Counted from the stretch's first letter, positions 26,138-35,561 are shown. The stretch: 64,000 bases of DNA from UBA2031 sp037189985 (GCA_037189985.1 JBBCJX010000018.1:186001-250000); one strand, 5' to 3'. Numbers and translations are program-made. The notes: a model not told the origin generated them from the sequence alone.

Positions 26138-26737
26138 ATGGCAAAGGTTCTGGTTCTCTATTACTCCGCCTATGGGCATATCGAAAAAATGGCGGAAGCC
26201 GTGGCGGAAGGCGCGCGTGAAGCTGGCGCCACCGTAGAAATCAAGCGTGTACCCGAGCTGGTCCCCGAGGAAATTGCCCGCAACTCCCATTTCAAGCTGG
26301 ACCAGCAGGCCCCGGTGGCCAAGATTGCCGATCTGGAAAACTACGACGCCATCATCATCGGCACCGGTACCCGCTTTGGCCGCATTTCCTCGCAGATGGC
26401 CAGCTTTCTGGACCAGGCCGGTGGCCTCTGGGCCCGCGGCGCCCTTAACGGCAAGGTCGGTTCGGCCTTCGTCTCCACCGCCACCCAGCATGGCGGCCAG
26501 GAAACCACCCTGTTTTCCCTGATCACCAACATGCTGCACTTCGGTCTGGTCGTGGTCGGCCTGCCCTACAGCTTCCCCGGCCAGATGGACAACAGCCAGA
26601 TCACCGGCGGCAGCCCCTACGGCGCCACCACCATCGCCAATGGTGACGGTAGCCGCCAGCCCAGCGAAAACGAGCTGGCCGGTGCCCGCTTCCAGGGTCG
26701 GCATGTGGCGGAAGTCGCGGCCAAGCTGCACGGCTAA
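26138..26737 (+). CDS. wrbA: NAD(P)H:quinone oxidoreductase, WrbA type
   Basis: A flavodoxin-like FMN enzyme that reduces quinones by two electrons and limits oxidative stress. The 199 residues begin KVLVLYYSAYGHIEKMAEAVAEGA, the phosphate-binding loop, and contain GTGTRFGRISSQMASFLDQ and STATQHGGQETTL, both diagnostic of WrbA. AAGGAG precedes the ATG. Its position beside ubiquinone genes is suggestive but not proof of linkage. Confidence 0.95.
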   Translation: MAKVLVLYYSAYGHIEKMAEAVAEGAREAGATVEIKRVPELVPEEIARNSHFKLDQQAPVAKIADLENYDAIIIGTGTRFGRISSQMASFLDQAGGLWARGALNGKVGSAFVSTATQHGGQETTLFSLITNMLHFGLVVVGLPYSFPGQMDNSQITGGSPYGATTIANGDGSRQPSENELAGARFQGRHVAEVAAKLHG

Positions 26738-26790
26738 GCCAACCCCGCAGGAAAGGCCCCAGCCGATTGGTCCGGTGCCTGCGGCGTAGC

Positions 26791-26820
26791 ACGTTTCCAC
26801 CGCGAAAGCGGTGGAAACGT
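26791..26820. repeat. Perfect 13-bp hairpin with GAAA tetraloop
   Basis: Arms ACGTTTCCACCGC and complement enclose GAAA, a stable GNRA-type RNA loop. It lies 54 bases after wrbA and about 120 bases before gcvT. No T-run follows on either strand, so it is not a textbook terminator; it may be an mRNA-stabilising stem or part of the gcv leader. Confidence 0.65.
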
Positions 26821-26942
26821 CATAAAGCGGCTTTCATGGCTGCCGGGTCGCTCCCTCCATAGAGCCCGCCCCTCTCTCCGTGTAAAATGCCCGGCTTTGC
26901 GCCTGGCCTCATTTCCGCCTGGTGCCGTATCCGGAATGCACC

Positions 26943-28037
26943 ATGGGCCGCCAGACCGCGCTTTATCCTGAACATCTTGCCCTCAAGGCCCGTATTGTCG
27001 ACTTCGGCGGTTGGGACATGCCTGTCCAGTACGATTCCGTGCTGGAGGAGCACCACTCCGTACGCCGCCATGCCGGCATGTTCGACGTTTCCCACATGAC
27101 CTTTCTGGATCTGGAAGGCCCGGATGCGGAAGCCTGGCTGCGCAAGTTGCTGGCCAATGACGTGGCCCGTCTCAAGACGCCCGGCAAGGCCATTTATTCC
27201 GCCATGCTGCGCGAAGATGGCGGCGTTATCGATGACCTGATTGTCTACCATCCCACCGAGACAACACCCGGCCGCTGGCGCGTGGTGGTGAACTGCGGCA
27301 CGCGCGAAAAAGATCTCGCCTGGATGCAGGCACAGGCCGCGAGCTTCCGCATCGTGCTGCGCGAGCGCGAAGACCTGGCCATGATTGCCGTGCAGGGGCC
27401 CGAGGCACGCGCCATTGTGGCTGGCGTGAGACCCGGGCTGAAAAGCCTTGTCGGGAGTCTGGAGGTTTTTCAGGGCGCAGAAGCGGGAGAGTGGTTCGTT
27501 GCCCGCACGGGATATACCGGCGAAGACGGTGTGGAAGTCCTGCTGCCCGGTGATGAAGCCCCTGCCTTCTGGCGCGACCTGCTGGCTGCCGGCGTGAAGC
27601 CCTGTGGGCTTGGCGCACGCGACACCCTGCGCCTTGAAGCGGGCATGAATCTTTACGGCAACGATATGGATGAATCGGTGTCGCCGCTGGTGGCCAACAT
27701 GGCCTGGACGATTGCCTGGGGTTCTGACGAATTGCCGCACGACTTCATTGGCAAGGCCGCGCTTGAGAAGCAGAAAGCTGAAGGCATAAAGCAGCGTCTG
27801 GTGGGCCTGATCCTGGAAGAAAAGGGCGTGCTGCGTGCCCACATGAAGGTGATCACGCCTGAAGGCGAGGGTGAAACAACCTCCGGCACTTTCTCGCCGA
27901 CGCTGGAACGTGCGATTGCCTTTGCCCGTATTCCCGCGGGTAGCTCGGATCACGCCGAAGTGGAAATCCGTGGCAAGCGCTTGCCGGTGCGTATTGTGCG
28001 TGCGCCCTTCGTGCGTAACGGCAAAGCGCTGTATTGA
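26943..28037 (+). CDS. gcvT: Glycine cleavage system T protein (aminomethyltransferase)
   Basis: Releases ammonia from the aminomethyl-lipoyl arm of GcvH and forms methylene-THF. The ATG at 26943 is chosen over an upstream GTG (26922). The 364 residues include FGGWDMPVQYDSVLEEHHSVRRHAGMFDVSHM (about 20–51), the folate-binding Asp region LREDGGVIDDLIVYH, and RTGYTGEDGVEVLLP. It opens the gcvT–H–PA–PB group. Confidence 0.96.
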   Translation: MGRQTALYPEHLALKARIVDFGGWDMPVQYDSVLEEHHSVRRHAGMFDVSHMTFLDLEGPDAEAWLRKLLANDVARLKTPGKAIYSAMLREDGGVIDDLIVYHPTETTPGRWRVVVNCGTREKDLAWMQAQAASFRIVLREREDLAMIAVQGPEARAIVAGVRPGLKSLVGSLEVFQGAEAGEWFVARTGYTGEDGVEVLLPGDEAPAFWRDLLAAGVKPCGLGARDTLRLEAGMNLYGNDMDESVSPLVANMAWTIAWGSDELPHDFIGKAALEKQKAEGIKQRLVGLILEEKGVLRAHMKVITPEGEGETTSGTFSPTLERAIAFARIPAGSSDHAEVEIRGKRLPVRIVRAPFVRNGKALY

Positions 28038-28159
28038 GTGAGTATGTTGCTTGCCCTGCGGGGCGAGCGATGAATAGTCCGTTGTACCGGTCCTGGCGAG
28101 CCACGGACCATGCAAGAAACCTGGATTAACGTTAACGGCAATCGCCCGAGGCCAGCATC

Positions 28160-28552
28160 ATGAGCAAAACGCCCGCTGAACTGAAATACGCATCAAGCCA
28201 CGAATGGGTTCGTGTGGAAGGCGATGTCGCCACTGTCGGCATCACCGACCATGCGCAGGACGCACTGGGTGATCTGGTGTATGTCGAACTCCCCGAAGTG
28301 GGAGACACCGTCAATGCTGGTGATGAGGCCGGCGTGGTGGAGTCCGTGAAGGCAGCTTCCGACATCTATGCTCCCGTCTCCGGTGAAATCATTGCCGTGA
28401 ACGAAGCGCTGACAGATTCGCCCGAGATCGTGAACAGCGATCCTTATCACGATGGCTGGATGTACAAGATCCGCCTGAGTGACGAAGCCGAGCTGGAAGA
28501 CTTGCTGTCTGCCGAAGATTACGAAGCAGAAGTGGCTGCCGCTGGCCACTGA
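28160..28552 (+). CDS. gcvH: Glycine cleavage system H protein
   Basis: The lipoyl carrier of the glycine cleavage complex. The 130 residues have the lipoyl-accepting Lys64 in VVESVKAASDIYAPVSGE, and the family start YASSHEWVRVEGDVATVGITDHAQ. It sits 122 bases after gcvT. The lipoyl arm shuttles the aminomethyl group from GcvPA/PB to GcvT. Confidence 0.97.
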   Translation: MSKTPAELKYASSHEWVRVEGDVATVGITDHAQDALGDLVYVELPEVGDTVNAGDEAGVVESVKAASDIYAPVSGEIIAVNEALTDSPEIVNSDPYHDGWMYKIRLSDEAELEDLLSAEDYEAEVAAAGH

Positions 28553-28660
28553 TCCACGCTGCTCCGGTTTTCATGCAGGAGTGACCTGAGTGGAAAGGAG
28601 CGGGTAGCCACTCCTTTCCCTTGCTTCATCCTGACAATTTTTCTTGTGTGAAATATTCCC

Positions 28661-30025
28661 ATGCCATTCATTCCCCATACTGACGATGATGTCCGCAAGA
28701 TGCTGGACGCCATCGGAGCCTCTGCCATTGAAGACCTCTTCGATGAAATTCCGGTGCACCTGCGCGGCAACGCCCTGTCCGGCATTCCCGAGGGGCTCTC
28801 CGAAATGGAAGTCACGCGAGTCATGCGCGAGCGTGCAAAGTCCGACGAAGCCGAACTTTGCTTCATCGGTGCCGGTGCCTACGAGCACCACATTCCGGCA
28901 GCAGTATGGGAGCTGGCTTCGCGTGGCGAGTTCCTGACGGCTTACACGCCCTACCAGGCGGAAGCCTCGCAGGGCACGCTGCAGGTGATCTACGAATTCC
29001 AGTCCATGATGGCCAGCATCACGGGCATGGATGTCTGCAACGCCTCCGTTTATGACGGCGCATCGGGTTTGGCCGAGGCCGTGCTCATGGCCGTGCGTGC
29101 CAACAAGAAATCGAAATCCCGGCGCATACTGGTGCCGCGCTCGGTCAATCCGCTTTACCGTACGGCGCTCAAGGCGATTGTCGGCATGCAGGGCATCGAG
29201 ATTGTCGAGGTGGATTTCAGCAAATCCGGCGGGCATGTCGAAATTGCCGCGCTGGCGCAGCATGAAGGCGAAGATTTCACGGCACTGGTGGTTCCCCAGC
29301 CCAATTTCTTTGGTGTGCTGGAAGAGGCTGATGCCCTCACCGATTGGGCGCATGCGCAGGGCATGCTGGTGATTGCCTGCGTGAATCCCATGGCACTGGC
29401 CGTGTTTGCACCGCCCGGCGAGTGGGGCGAAACAGGCGCTGACATCGTGGTTGGCGAGGGTCAGCCTTTCGGTATTCCCCTGTCATCCGGCGGCCCCTAC
29501 GTGGGCTTTCTCTGCTGCAAGATGGAGTTTGTCCGCCAGATGCCGGGCCGCTTGATCGGCCGTACCGTGGATCTCGAAGGCAAGCCGGGTTTTGCACTGA
29601 CTTTGCAGGCACGCGAGCAGCATATCCGGCGTGCCAAGGCGACTTCCAACATCTGCACCAACCAGGGTCTTGCCATGACGGCAGCGACCATTTACGTCAG
29701 CTTGCTGGGCGCTGAAGGTCTTGAGCGCGTAGCGCTGGCCTCGCACGAAAACATACGGGAACTGGCACAGGCCACGAGCAAAATCGGTGGCATAGAGCGC
29801 GTGTTCAGTCGCCCGGTATTCCACGAAAAAGTGCTGCGCCTGCCCAAGGCAGTCGCGCCGGTCCTGGCCCATATGGCAGCCAATGGTGTGCTGGGCGGCT
29901 ATGACCTGTCCGCGGACTATCCGGAGCTGGGCAATGCCCTGGTGGTCTGCACCACGGAAACCAAGTCGGCGGACGACATCACCCGTTATGTAGCCGCGCT
30001 CGATAGCGCCCTGCGCGAGGCTTGA
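28661..30025 (+). CDS. gcvPA: Glycine dehydrogenase (decarboxylating) subunit 1
   Basis: The N-terminal half of the PLP-dependent P protein, encoded as a separate 454-residue subunit. It starts MPFIPHTDDDVRKMLDAIG as in two-subunit systems, with TAYTPYQAEASQGTLQVIYEFQSMM and NASVYDGASGLAEA as conserved blocks. It carries no PLP lysine; that is in subunit 2, with which it overlaps or abuts. Together they decarboxylate glycine and load GcvH. Confidence 0.96.
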   Translation: MPFIPHTDDDVRKMLDAIGASAIEDLFDEIPVHLRGNALSGIPEGLSEMEVTRVMRERAKSDEAELCFIGAGAYEHHIPAAVWELASRGEFLTAYTPYQAEASQGTLQVIYEFQSMMASITGMDVCNASVYDGASGLAEAVLMAVRANKKSKSRRILVPRSVNPLYRTALKAIVGMQGIEIVEVDFSKSGGHVEIAALAQHEGEDFTALVVPQPNFFGVLEEADALTDWAHAQGMLVIACVNPMALAVFAPPGEWGETGADIVVGEGQPFGIPLSSGGPYVGFLCCKMEFVRQMPGRLIGRTVDLEGKPGFALTLQAREQHIRRAKATSNICTNQGLAMTAATIYVSLLGAEGLERVALASHENIRELAQATSKIGGIERVFSRPVFHEKVLRLPKAVAPVLAHMAANGVLGGYDLSADYPELGNALVVCTTETKSADDITRYVAALDSALREA

Positions 30026-30030
30026 AAGAA

Positions 30031-31491
30031 ATGACTCTGATTTTCGAACGTTCTGCCAAAGGCCGTCATGCGCATTCGCAGGCACCGCGTCGTCGTGCTG
30101 AGCTGACCGATATCCCAGACGCACTGCGTCGCAAGCAGCGTCCCCTCCTGCCGGAAGTGTCTGAACTGCAGGTCGTACGCCATTACACCAATCTCTCGCG
30201 CAAGAATTTCTCCATCGACACGCAGTTCTACCCGCTGGGCTCCTGCACGATGAAGTACAACCCGCGCGGTGCCCACAAGGCGGCGATGTTGCCGGGCTTT
30301 CTCGCCCGCCATCCGCTGGCACCGGTATCGCACTCGCAGGGTTATATCGCCTGTCTTTACGATCTTCAGGAAGTGCTGAAGGAGGTGACCGGCATGAAGG
30401 GTGTGTCGCTCACGCCCGCTGCCGGTGCCCAGGGAGAGTTTGCCGGTGTTGCGATGATTCGCGCCTATCACGAGGCACGCGAAGACCATGCCCGCACGGA
30501 GATGCTGATTCCGGCGGCCGCACACGGCACAAATCCCGCGACGGCGGTCATGTGCGGCTACAAGGTGCGCGAGATTCCCGTGCTGGCCAATGGCGACGTT
30601 GATCTGGCTGCACTGAAAGAAGCAGTCGGTCCACAGACGGCTGGTCTCATGATGACCAACCCTTCCACCTGCGGCGTGTTCGAGCAGCAGATCGAAGCAA
30701 TTGCCAGGACCGTGCACGAAGCCGGCGGCCTGCTGTATTACGACGGTGCCAACCTCAACGCCATCCTTGGCAAGGTGCGCCCCGGCGACATGGGTTTCGA
30801 CGTGCTGCACATGAACCTGCACAAGACCTTTGCCACCCCGCATGGCGGCGGTGGTCCCGGTGCCGGCCCTGTCGGTGTGGGCGAGCGCCTGCTGCCTTTC
30901 CTCCCGACACCGATTGCTGGTAAGAAAGATGACGGCTCGTATTACTGGATAGGCCCGGATGAGTTGCCGCAAACCATCGGCCGCCTCTCTGCATTCATGG
31001 GTAATGCCGGTGTGCTGTTGCGTGCCTACTATTACGGCCGTGCACTGGGTCGGGATGGTCTGCACCGTGTTGGCGAATATTCCACGCTGAATGCCAACTA
31101 CATGATGGCCAGGCTGGAGGCGGAAGGTTTCCAGCTTGCCTATCCCGAGCGTCGTGCCTCGCACGAATTCATCATCACCTTTGCGAAAGAAGCCAGGGAG
31201 CTGGGTGTGACAGCGATGGATTTCGCCAAGCGCCTGCTGGATTACGGTTTCCATTCGCCCACTACTTACTTCCCGCTGTTGGTGCCGGAATGCTGGCTGA
31301 TCGAGCCGACAGAAACGGAAAGTGTCGACGAGCTGGATGCCTTTGTGGATGCGCTGGTGAAAATCCGTGAAGAAGCCCGCAGCAACCCTGATCTTGTAAA
31401 GGGAGCCCCGCATACACAGCCGGTGCGTCGTCTTGATGATGTGCGTGCTGCACGTGAACTGGATTTGAAGTGGCAGCCTGTTGCTGAGTGA
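30031..31491 (+). CDS. gcvPB: Glycine dehydrogenase (decarboxylating) subunit 2
   Basis: The PLP-binding half of the P protein. A TTG at 30022 would overlap gcvPA; the ATG at 30031 is taken instead, with GAGG about ten bases upstream. The 486 residues have YPLGSCTMKYNPR near 70, TNPSTCGVFE, and the PLP lysine in HMNLHKTFATPHGGGGPG. One-carbon units made here enter the folate pool used by thyA and related genes. Confidence 0.96.
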   Translation: MTLIFERSAKGRHAHSQAPRRRAELTDIPDALRRKQRPLLPEVSELQVVRHYTNLSRKNFSIDTQFYPLGSCTMKYNPRGAHKAAMLPGFLARHPLAPVSHSQGYIACLYDLQEVLKEVTGMKGVSLTPAAGAQGEFAGVAMIRAYHEAREDHARTEMLIPAAAHGTNPATAVMCGYKVREIPVLANGDVDLAALKEAVGPQTAGLMMTNPSTCGVFEQQIEAIARTVHEAGGLLYYDGANLNAILGKVRPGDMGFDVLHMNLHKTFATPHGGGGPGAGPVGVGERLLPFLPTPIAGKKDDGSYYWIGPDELPQTIGRLSAFMGNAGVLLRAYYYGRALGRDGLHRVGEYSTLNANYMMARLEAEGFQLAYPERRASHEFIITFAKEARELGVTAMDFAKRLLDYGFHSPTTYFPLLVPECWLIEPTETESVDELDAFVDALVKIREEARSNPDLVKGAPHTQPVRRLDDVRAARELDLKWQPVAE

Positions 31492-31493
31492 TG

Positions 31494-31536
31494 CTATCCC
31501 CTCTTCTCTTAATCGGGGAGAGGGTTGGTGTGAGGA
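31494..31536. repeat. Imperfect GC-rich inverted repeat after gcvPB
   Basis: The sequence TATCCCCTCTTCTCTTAAT followed by CGGGGAGAGGG forms a stem (CCCTCT with AGAGGG, and flanking bases) and ends in TGTGAGGAG. Similar CCCTCTCC…GGGAGAGGG elements are scattered between genes in many proteobacteria. Its right end also supplies the ribosome site of the Nudix gene. As a transcription terminator it would be imperfect. Confidence 0.45.
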
Positions 31537-31543
31537 GCGGCCT

Positions 31544-31960
31544 GTGATTGGTGCGAAGGCTTTTTGCATTTTTCGGTGGGAAGATCGCTTCCTGCTGTCG
31601 GAAGGCCATGATCCTGCCAAGGATGAAAGTTTCCTGAGGCCGCTGGGAGGCAGCATTGAGTTTGGCGAATCTTCGGAAGCCGCTGTTGTTCGCGAGCTGA
31701 AAGAGGAAATCGGTGCTGATCTGGAAAATGTCCGGCTACTTGGCGTGCTGGAAAGCCGTTTCGTATTTGATGGCCAGCCAGGTCATGAAATTGTGTTTGT
31801 CTATGAGGCGGAGCTGGTCAACCAGCAACACTACGCTCAGGATTCTTTTTTTGGCGTGGAGTCCGATGGCAAGCCTTTCCCTGTTCGCTGGATATCACGC
31901 GAAGAATTGCAGGGTAACCAGCGACCGCTCTACCCCCATGGCCTTTTGGCCATGCTCTGA
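31544..31960 (+). CDS. Nudix hydrolase
   Basis: The start is the GTG at 31544, which has GAGGAG six bases upstream; the longer frame from a TTG at 31481 would run through the repeat and gcvPB. The 138-residue protein has a complete Nudix box, GGSIEFGESSEAAVVRELKEEIGADL (near 38–63), so it should hydrolyse a nucleoside-diphosphate-linked substrate; which one is unknown. It lies 20 bases before rlmI. Confidence 0.88.
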   Translation: MIGAKAFCIFRWEDRFLLSEGHDPAKDESFLRPLGGSIEFGESSEAAVVRELKEEIGADLENVRLLGVLESRFVFDGQPGHEIVFVYEAELVNQQHYAQDSFFGVESDGKPFPVRWISREELQGNQRPLYPHGLLAML

Positions 31961-31980
31961 ACTGCTGACGGATTACCTGT

Positions 31981-33177
31981 ATGTCTCTGCCCGTTCTCAA
32001 GCTGAAACCCAACGAAGATCGCCGCCTGCGTGAAGGCCATCTCTGGATTTACTCCAACGAAGTCGATGTAGCCGCCACACCTTTGCAGTCTTTTCTTGCC
32101 GGTGACCAGGCTCGCGTCGAGGACAGCAAGGGCAAGTTTCTTGGCATTGCCACTGTCAGCCCGAATGCATTGATCTGTGCACGGCTCGTGAGCCGTGACG
32201 AAAAATATCCCTTGAACAAATCCTTGCTGGTGCATCGCCTGCAGGTGGCATTGTCCCTGCGCGAAATGCTCTATGACGAGCCGTATTACCGTCTTGTCTA
32301 TGGTGATGGTGATTTCCTGCCGGGCCTGGTGATTGATCGCTTTGGTGATGTCTGTGTGGTGCAGATTTCCAGTGCCGGCATGGAGCGCATCAAGGCCGAT
32401 ATTGTGGCAGCACTGGAAAAAGTGCTTTCTCCCACCGGCATCCTGTTCAAGAACGACGGCAAGATGCGCGAAGTGGAAGGGTTGCCATCTTATGTTGAAG
32501 TGGCAGCAGGTGAGGTGCCGGAAGAGGTGCCTTTGCTGGAGAACGGTGTGAAGTTCCTGGCGCCGGTGCAGGGAGGGCAGAAGACAGGCTGGTTCTTCGA
32601 TCACCGCGAGAGCCGCGGCGCACTGGCACGCTTCGTCAAAGGAAAGCGTGTGCTGGATGTCTTTTCCTATGCCGGTGGCTGGGGGGTGCAGGCGGCAGCG
32701 ATGGGTGCCAACGAAGTAGTTTGCGTCGACGCCTCGGCATCGGCTCTTGAGCTTGTTGCCCGCAATGCAGCGCTCAATGGCGTCCAGGACAAGGTCAGAA
32801 CCTTACAGGGCGACGCGTTTGATGTGCTCGCTTCACTGAAGCAGTCAGGCGAGAAGTTCGATGTGATCGTGCTTGATCCGCCGGCATTCATTGCCCGGCG
32901 CAAGGACCACAAGAACGGTCTGGGAGCGTATCGCCGTGCCAACGAACTGGCAATGCGGCTACTGGGCAAGGAAGGCGGGTTGTTGGTATCCGCCTCCTGC
33001 TCACTGCATCTCAGTCGTCCGGAGCTGGTGGATGTGGTTCGTGCCAGTGCGCGTCATATTGACCGTTCGGCGCAGATCATCCACCACGGCCATCAGGGCG
33101 GCGACCACCCCATTCATCCCGCTATTCCTGAAACGGCTTACCTGAAAGCGGTTTTTGCGCGCATCTTGCCCGCCTGA
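31981..33177 (+). CDS. rlmI: 23S rRNA m5C1962 methyltransferase RlmI-like
   Basis: A 398-residue class I methyltransferase with an N-terminal PUA-like RNA-binding domain (LKPNEDRRLREGHLWIYSNEV) and the SAM domain: GWFFDHRESRGALARFVKGKRVLDVFSYAGGWG near 205–235, and the catalytic motif VLDPPAFIARRKDH. This matches RlmI (YccW), which methylates C1962 of 23S rRNA. Some COG1092 relatives modify other positions, so the exact target is inferred. Confidence 0.9.
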   Translation: MSLPVLKLKPNEDRRLREGHLWIYSNEVDVAATPLQSFLAGDQARVEDSKGKFLGIATVSPNALICARLVSRDEKYPLNKSLLVHRLQVALSLREMLYDEPYYRLVYGDGDFLPGLVIDRFGDVCVVQISSAGMERIKADIVAALEKVLSPTGILFKNDGKMREVEGLPSYVEVAAGEVPEEVPLLENGVKFLAPVQGGQKTGWFFDHRESRGALARFVKGKRVLDVFSYAGGWGVQAAAMGANEVVCVDASASALELVARNAALNGVQDKVRTLQGDAFDVLASLKQSGEKFDVIVLDPPAFIARRKDHKNGLGAYRRANELAMRLLGKEGGLLVSASCSLHLSRPELVDVVRASARHIDRSAQIIHHGHQGGDHPIHPAIPETAYLKAVFARILPA

Positions 33178-33195
33178 TTTTCCTTCTTGGAAATA

Positions 33196-34722
33196 TCAGC
33201 CCAGGAACAAGTGGTAGGCAGGATTCTCGCTTTCCTCCTGGAAGGGATAGCCAATGGCCTTCAGTGACTCCAGCAATTCCTTGTGCGGACGTCCGTCCAG
33301 TTGCAGGCCGACCAGTACGCGGCCGTAAGCAGCACCATGATTGCGGTAATGGAACAGGGAAATGTTCCAGCGCGCATCAATCCGGGTGAGGAAATTCATC
33401 AGCGCCCCGGGGCGCTCCGGGAACTCAAAGCGGAACAGGCGCTCGTCTTTCAGGCCTGCATGGCCACCAACCAGATGGCGGATATGCAGCTTGGCCATTT
33501 CATCGTCAGAAAGATCGAGTGCGGCATAGCCTTTCTTGTCCAGCAGTGACTTGAGGTCGCGACGCTCTTCTTCACCGCCGCGCAATTGCAGCCCGACAAA
33601 GACATGGGCATCCCGGGCGTCGGCATAGCGGTAGTTGAACTCGGTGATGTTGCGCTTGCCGAGAGCCTGGCAGAATGCCTTGAAGGCGCCTGCTTTCTCG
33701 GGCAACGTGACGGCGAAAACTCCCTCGCGCTTTTCGCCGATTTCCGTACGCTCCGAAATGTGGCGGAGGCGGTCAAAATTCATGTTGGCGCCAGAATCGA
33801 TGGCGATGAGCGTGCGGCCTTCGCACTTCTCGCGCGCCACGTATTTCTTCAGCCCGGCCAGTGCCAGTGCTCCTGCGGGTTCGGCGATGGAGCGGGTGTC
33901 GTCGAAGATGTCCTTGATGGCGGCACAGATCTCGTCCGTGCTGGCCGTGATGACTTCATCCACATGATCCTTGAGGACCTTGAAGGTTTCGGCACCGATC
34001 TGCGAGACAGCGACGCCATCGGCAAACAGGCCGACATGATCCAGCGTCACCCGTTTCCGCGCTTTCATGGCGGCAGCCAGGCAGGCGGCATCTTCCGGTT
34101 CCACGGCGATCACTTTCACTTCGGGGCGCACGTATTTCACGTAGGCCGCCACACCGGCGGCCAGACCGCCACCGCCCACCGGAACGAAGATGGCATCAAT
34201 GGGGCCGTTGTGCTGGCGCAGTATTTCCATGGCAATGGTGCCCTGGCCTGCAATCACGTCGGGGTCGTCATAGGCATGCACGTAGGTGTAGCCCTTTTCT
34301 TCCGCCAGTTTCAGCGCGTGGGCATAGGCTTCATCGTAAGAGTCGCCGGCCAGTACAGCGTGCCCCCCCAGGCTCTTGACGGCATTGACCTTGATGTCGG
34401 GTGTGGTCTGGGGCATCACGATCACGCCCTTGATGCCGAGTTCGCGCGCCGCCAGTGCCACGCCCTGGGCATGATTGCCGGCGGAAGCGCAGATCACGCC
34501 TTTCTGCTGCTGCTCTGCAGAGAGATGGACAATCTTGTTGTAGGCGCCACGCAGCTTGAAGGAGAACACGGGCTGCAGGTCTTCGCGCTTGAGCAGTACC
34601 CGGTTTTTCAGCCGTCGGCTGATGGCACGCGCTTCATCCAGCGGTGACTCCACCGCCACATCGTAGACACGGGCGCGCAGGATTTTCTTGACGTAGCTTT
34701 GTAGCAATGGACTTTCCGGCAT
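33196..34722 (-). CDS. ilvA: Threonine ammonia-lyase (biosynthetic threonine deaminase)
   Basis: Deaminates threonine to 2-oxobutanoate, the first step of isoleucine synthesis. The 508-residue protein has an N-terminal PLP domain with the lysine in FSFKLRGAYNKI and the PLP phosphate loop VPVGGGGLAAGVA. Two C-terminal ACT-like regulatory domains (about 325–508, repeated ERPGALMNF-type motifs) are the isoleucine/valine control module that distinguishes biosynthetic IlvA. It is divergent from rpiA, as in Pseudomonas. Confidence 0.97.
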   Translation of the reverse strand: MPESPLLQSYVKKILRARVYDVAVESPLDEARAISRRLKNRVLLKREDLQPVFSFKLRGAYNKIVHLSAEQQQKGVICASAGNHAQGVALAARELGIKGVIVMPQTTPDIKVNAVKSLGGHAVLAGDSYDEAYAHALKLAEEKGYTYVHAYDDPDVIAGQGTIAMEILRQHNGPIDAIFVPVGGGGLAAGVAAYVKYVRPEVKVIAVEPEDAACLAAAMKARKRVTLDHVGLFADGVAVSQIGAETFKVLKDHVDEVITASTDEICAAIKDIFDDTRSIAEPAGALALAGLKKYVAREKCEGRTLIAIDSGANMNFDRLRHISERTEIGEKREGVFAVTLPEKAGAFKAFCQALGKRNITEFNYRYADARDAHVFVGLQLRGGEEERRDLKSLLDKKGYAALDLSDDEMAKLHIRHLVGGHAGLKDERLFRFEFPERPGALMNFLTRIDARWNISLFHYRNHGAAYGRVLVGLQLDGRPHKELLESLKAIGYPFQEESENPAYHLFLG

Positions 34723-34878
34723 GACAGCGGGCTTTGGCAGATTGAAGAGGGGATGTTACCAGTAGTGGCCGGCTTTTGTGGGGGCGCTGGGGGCAAGGTG
34801 CTTGGCGTACCGCTCCAGGCTGTTCCCGGTGCCGGCTGGCGTATAATCCGCGCCTTGTCCTTATCGCCGGAGACTGTC

Positions 34879-35541
34879 ATGGACCAGAATGCCCTCAAGA
34901 AAGCCGTGGCTGAAGCCGCCATTGCCCATGTCGAGCGGGGCGAGGTCCTGGGCGTGGGAACCGGTTCCACCGCCAATTTCTTCATCGACGCCCTGGCGCC
35001 CCTGCGCGACGACATTCCCGGTGCCGTGGCCAGCTCACAGGCCACGGCAGACCGCCTGCGCAAGATCGGCATTGAGGTGCTGGACCTCAACATGGTGGGC
35101 AGCATCAGTGTCTATGTAGACGGGGCTGATGAAATCAACGCGGCCCTTGAAATGATCAAGGGCGGGGGGGCTGCACTGACGCGTGAAAAGATCGTGGCGG
35201 CCGTGGCCAAGAAATTCGTCTGTATCTGTGACGGCAGCAAGAAAGTGGATCGCCTGGGAGCGTTCCCGTTGCCGGTGGAGGTCATTCCCATGGCGCGATC
35301 CTACGTGGCGCGTGAGCTGGTGAAACTGGGCGGCAACCCGGTCTATCGCGACGGGACTGTGACCGATAACGGCAATGTCATTCTGGATGTGTGGAATCTC
35401 CCGATTGATGTGCCGCGCCAGACCGAAGAGCGCATCAACAATATCGTGGGTGTGGTCACCAACGGCCTGTTTGCGCTGCGGCCGGCTGATGTGTTGCTGC
35501 TGGGAACGGCAGATGGCGTGAAGACACTACGGGCCGGCTGA
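34879..35541 (+). CDS. rpiA: Ribose-5-phosphate isomerase A
   Basis: Interconverts ribose-5-phosphate and ribulose-5-phosphate. From the ATG at 34879 the 220 residues show GVGTGSTANFFIDAL, the catalytic region VDGADEINAALEMIKGGGAALTREKIVA, and DGSKKVDRLGAFPLPVEVIP. The frame extends upstream to 34753 but homology starts at MDQNALKK. It is divergent from ilvA. Confidence 0.97.
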   Translation: MDQNALKKAVAEAAIAHVERGEVLGVGTGSTANFFIDALAPLRDDIPGAVASSQATADRLRKIGIEVLDLNMVGSISVYVDGADEINAALEMIKGGGAALTREKIVAAVAKKFVCICDGSKKVDRLGAFPLPVEVIPMARSYVARELVKLGGNPVYRDGTVTDNGNVILDVWNLPIDVPRQTEERINNIVGVVTNGLFALRPADVLLLGTADGVKTLRAG

Positions 35542-35561
35542 CCACGGCTCGCCCTGTTAGC

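Noticed and set aside
26738..26942. Glycine riboswitch upstream of gcvT
   Set aside because: The conserved aptamer cores could not be found on either strand; only a simple hairpin is present.
29986..31656. 556-residue open frame on the minus strand
   Set aside because: Antisense to gcvPB; no domain pattern.
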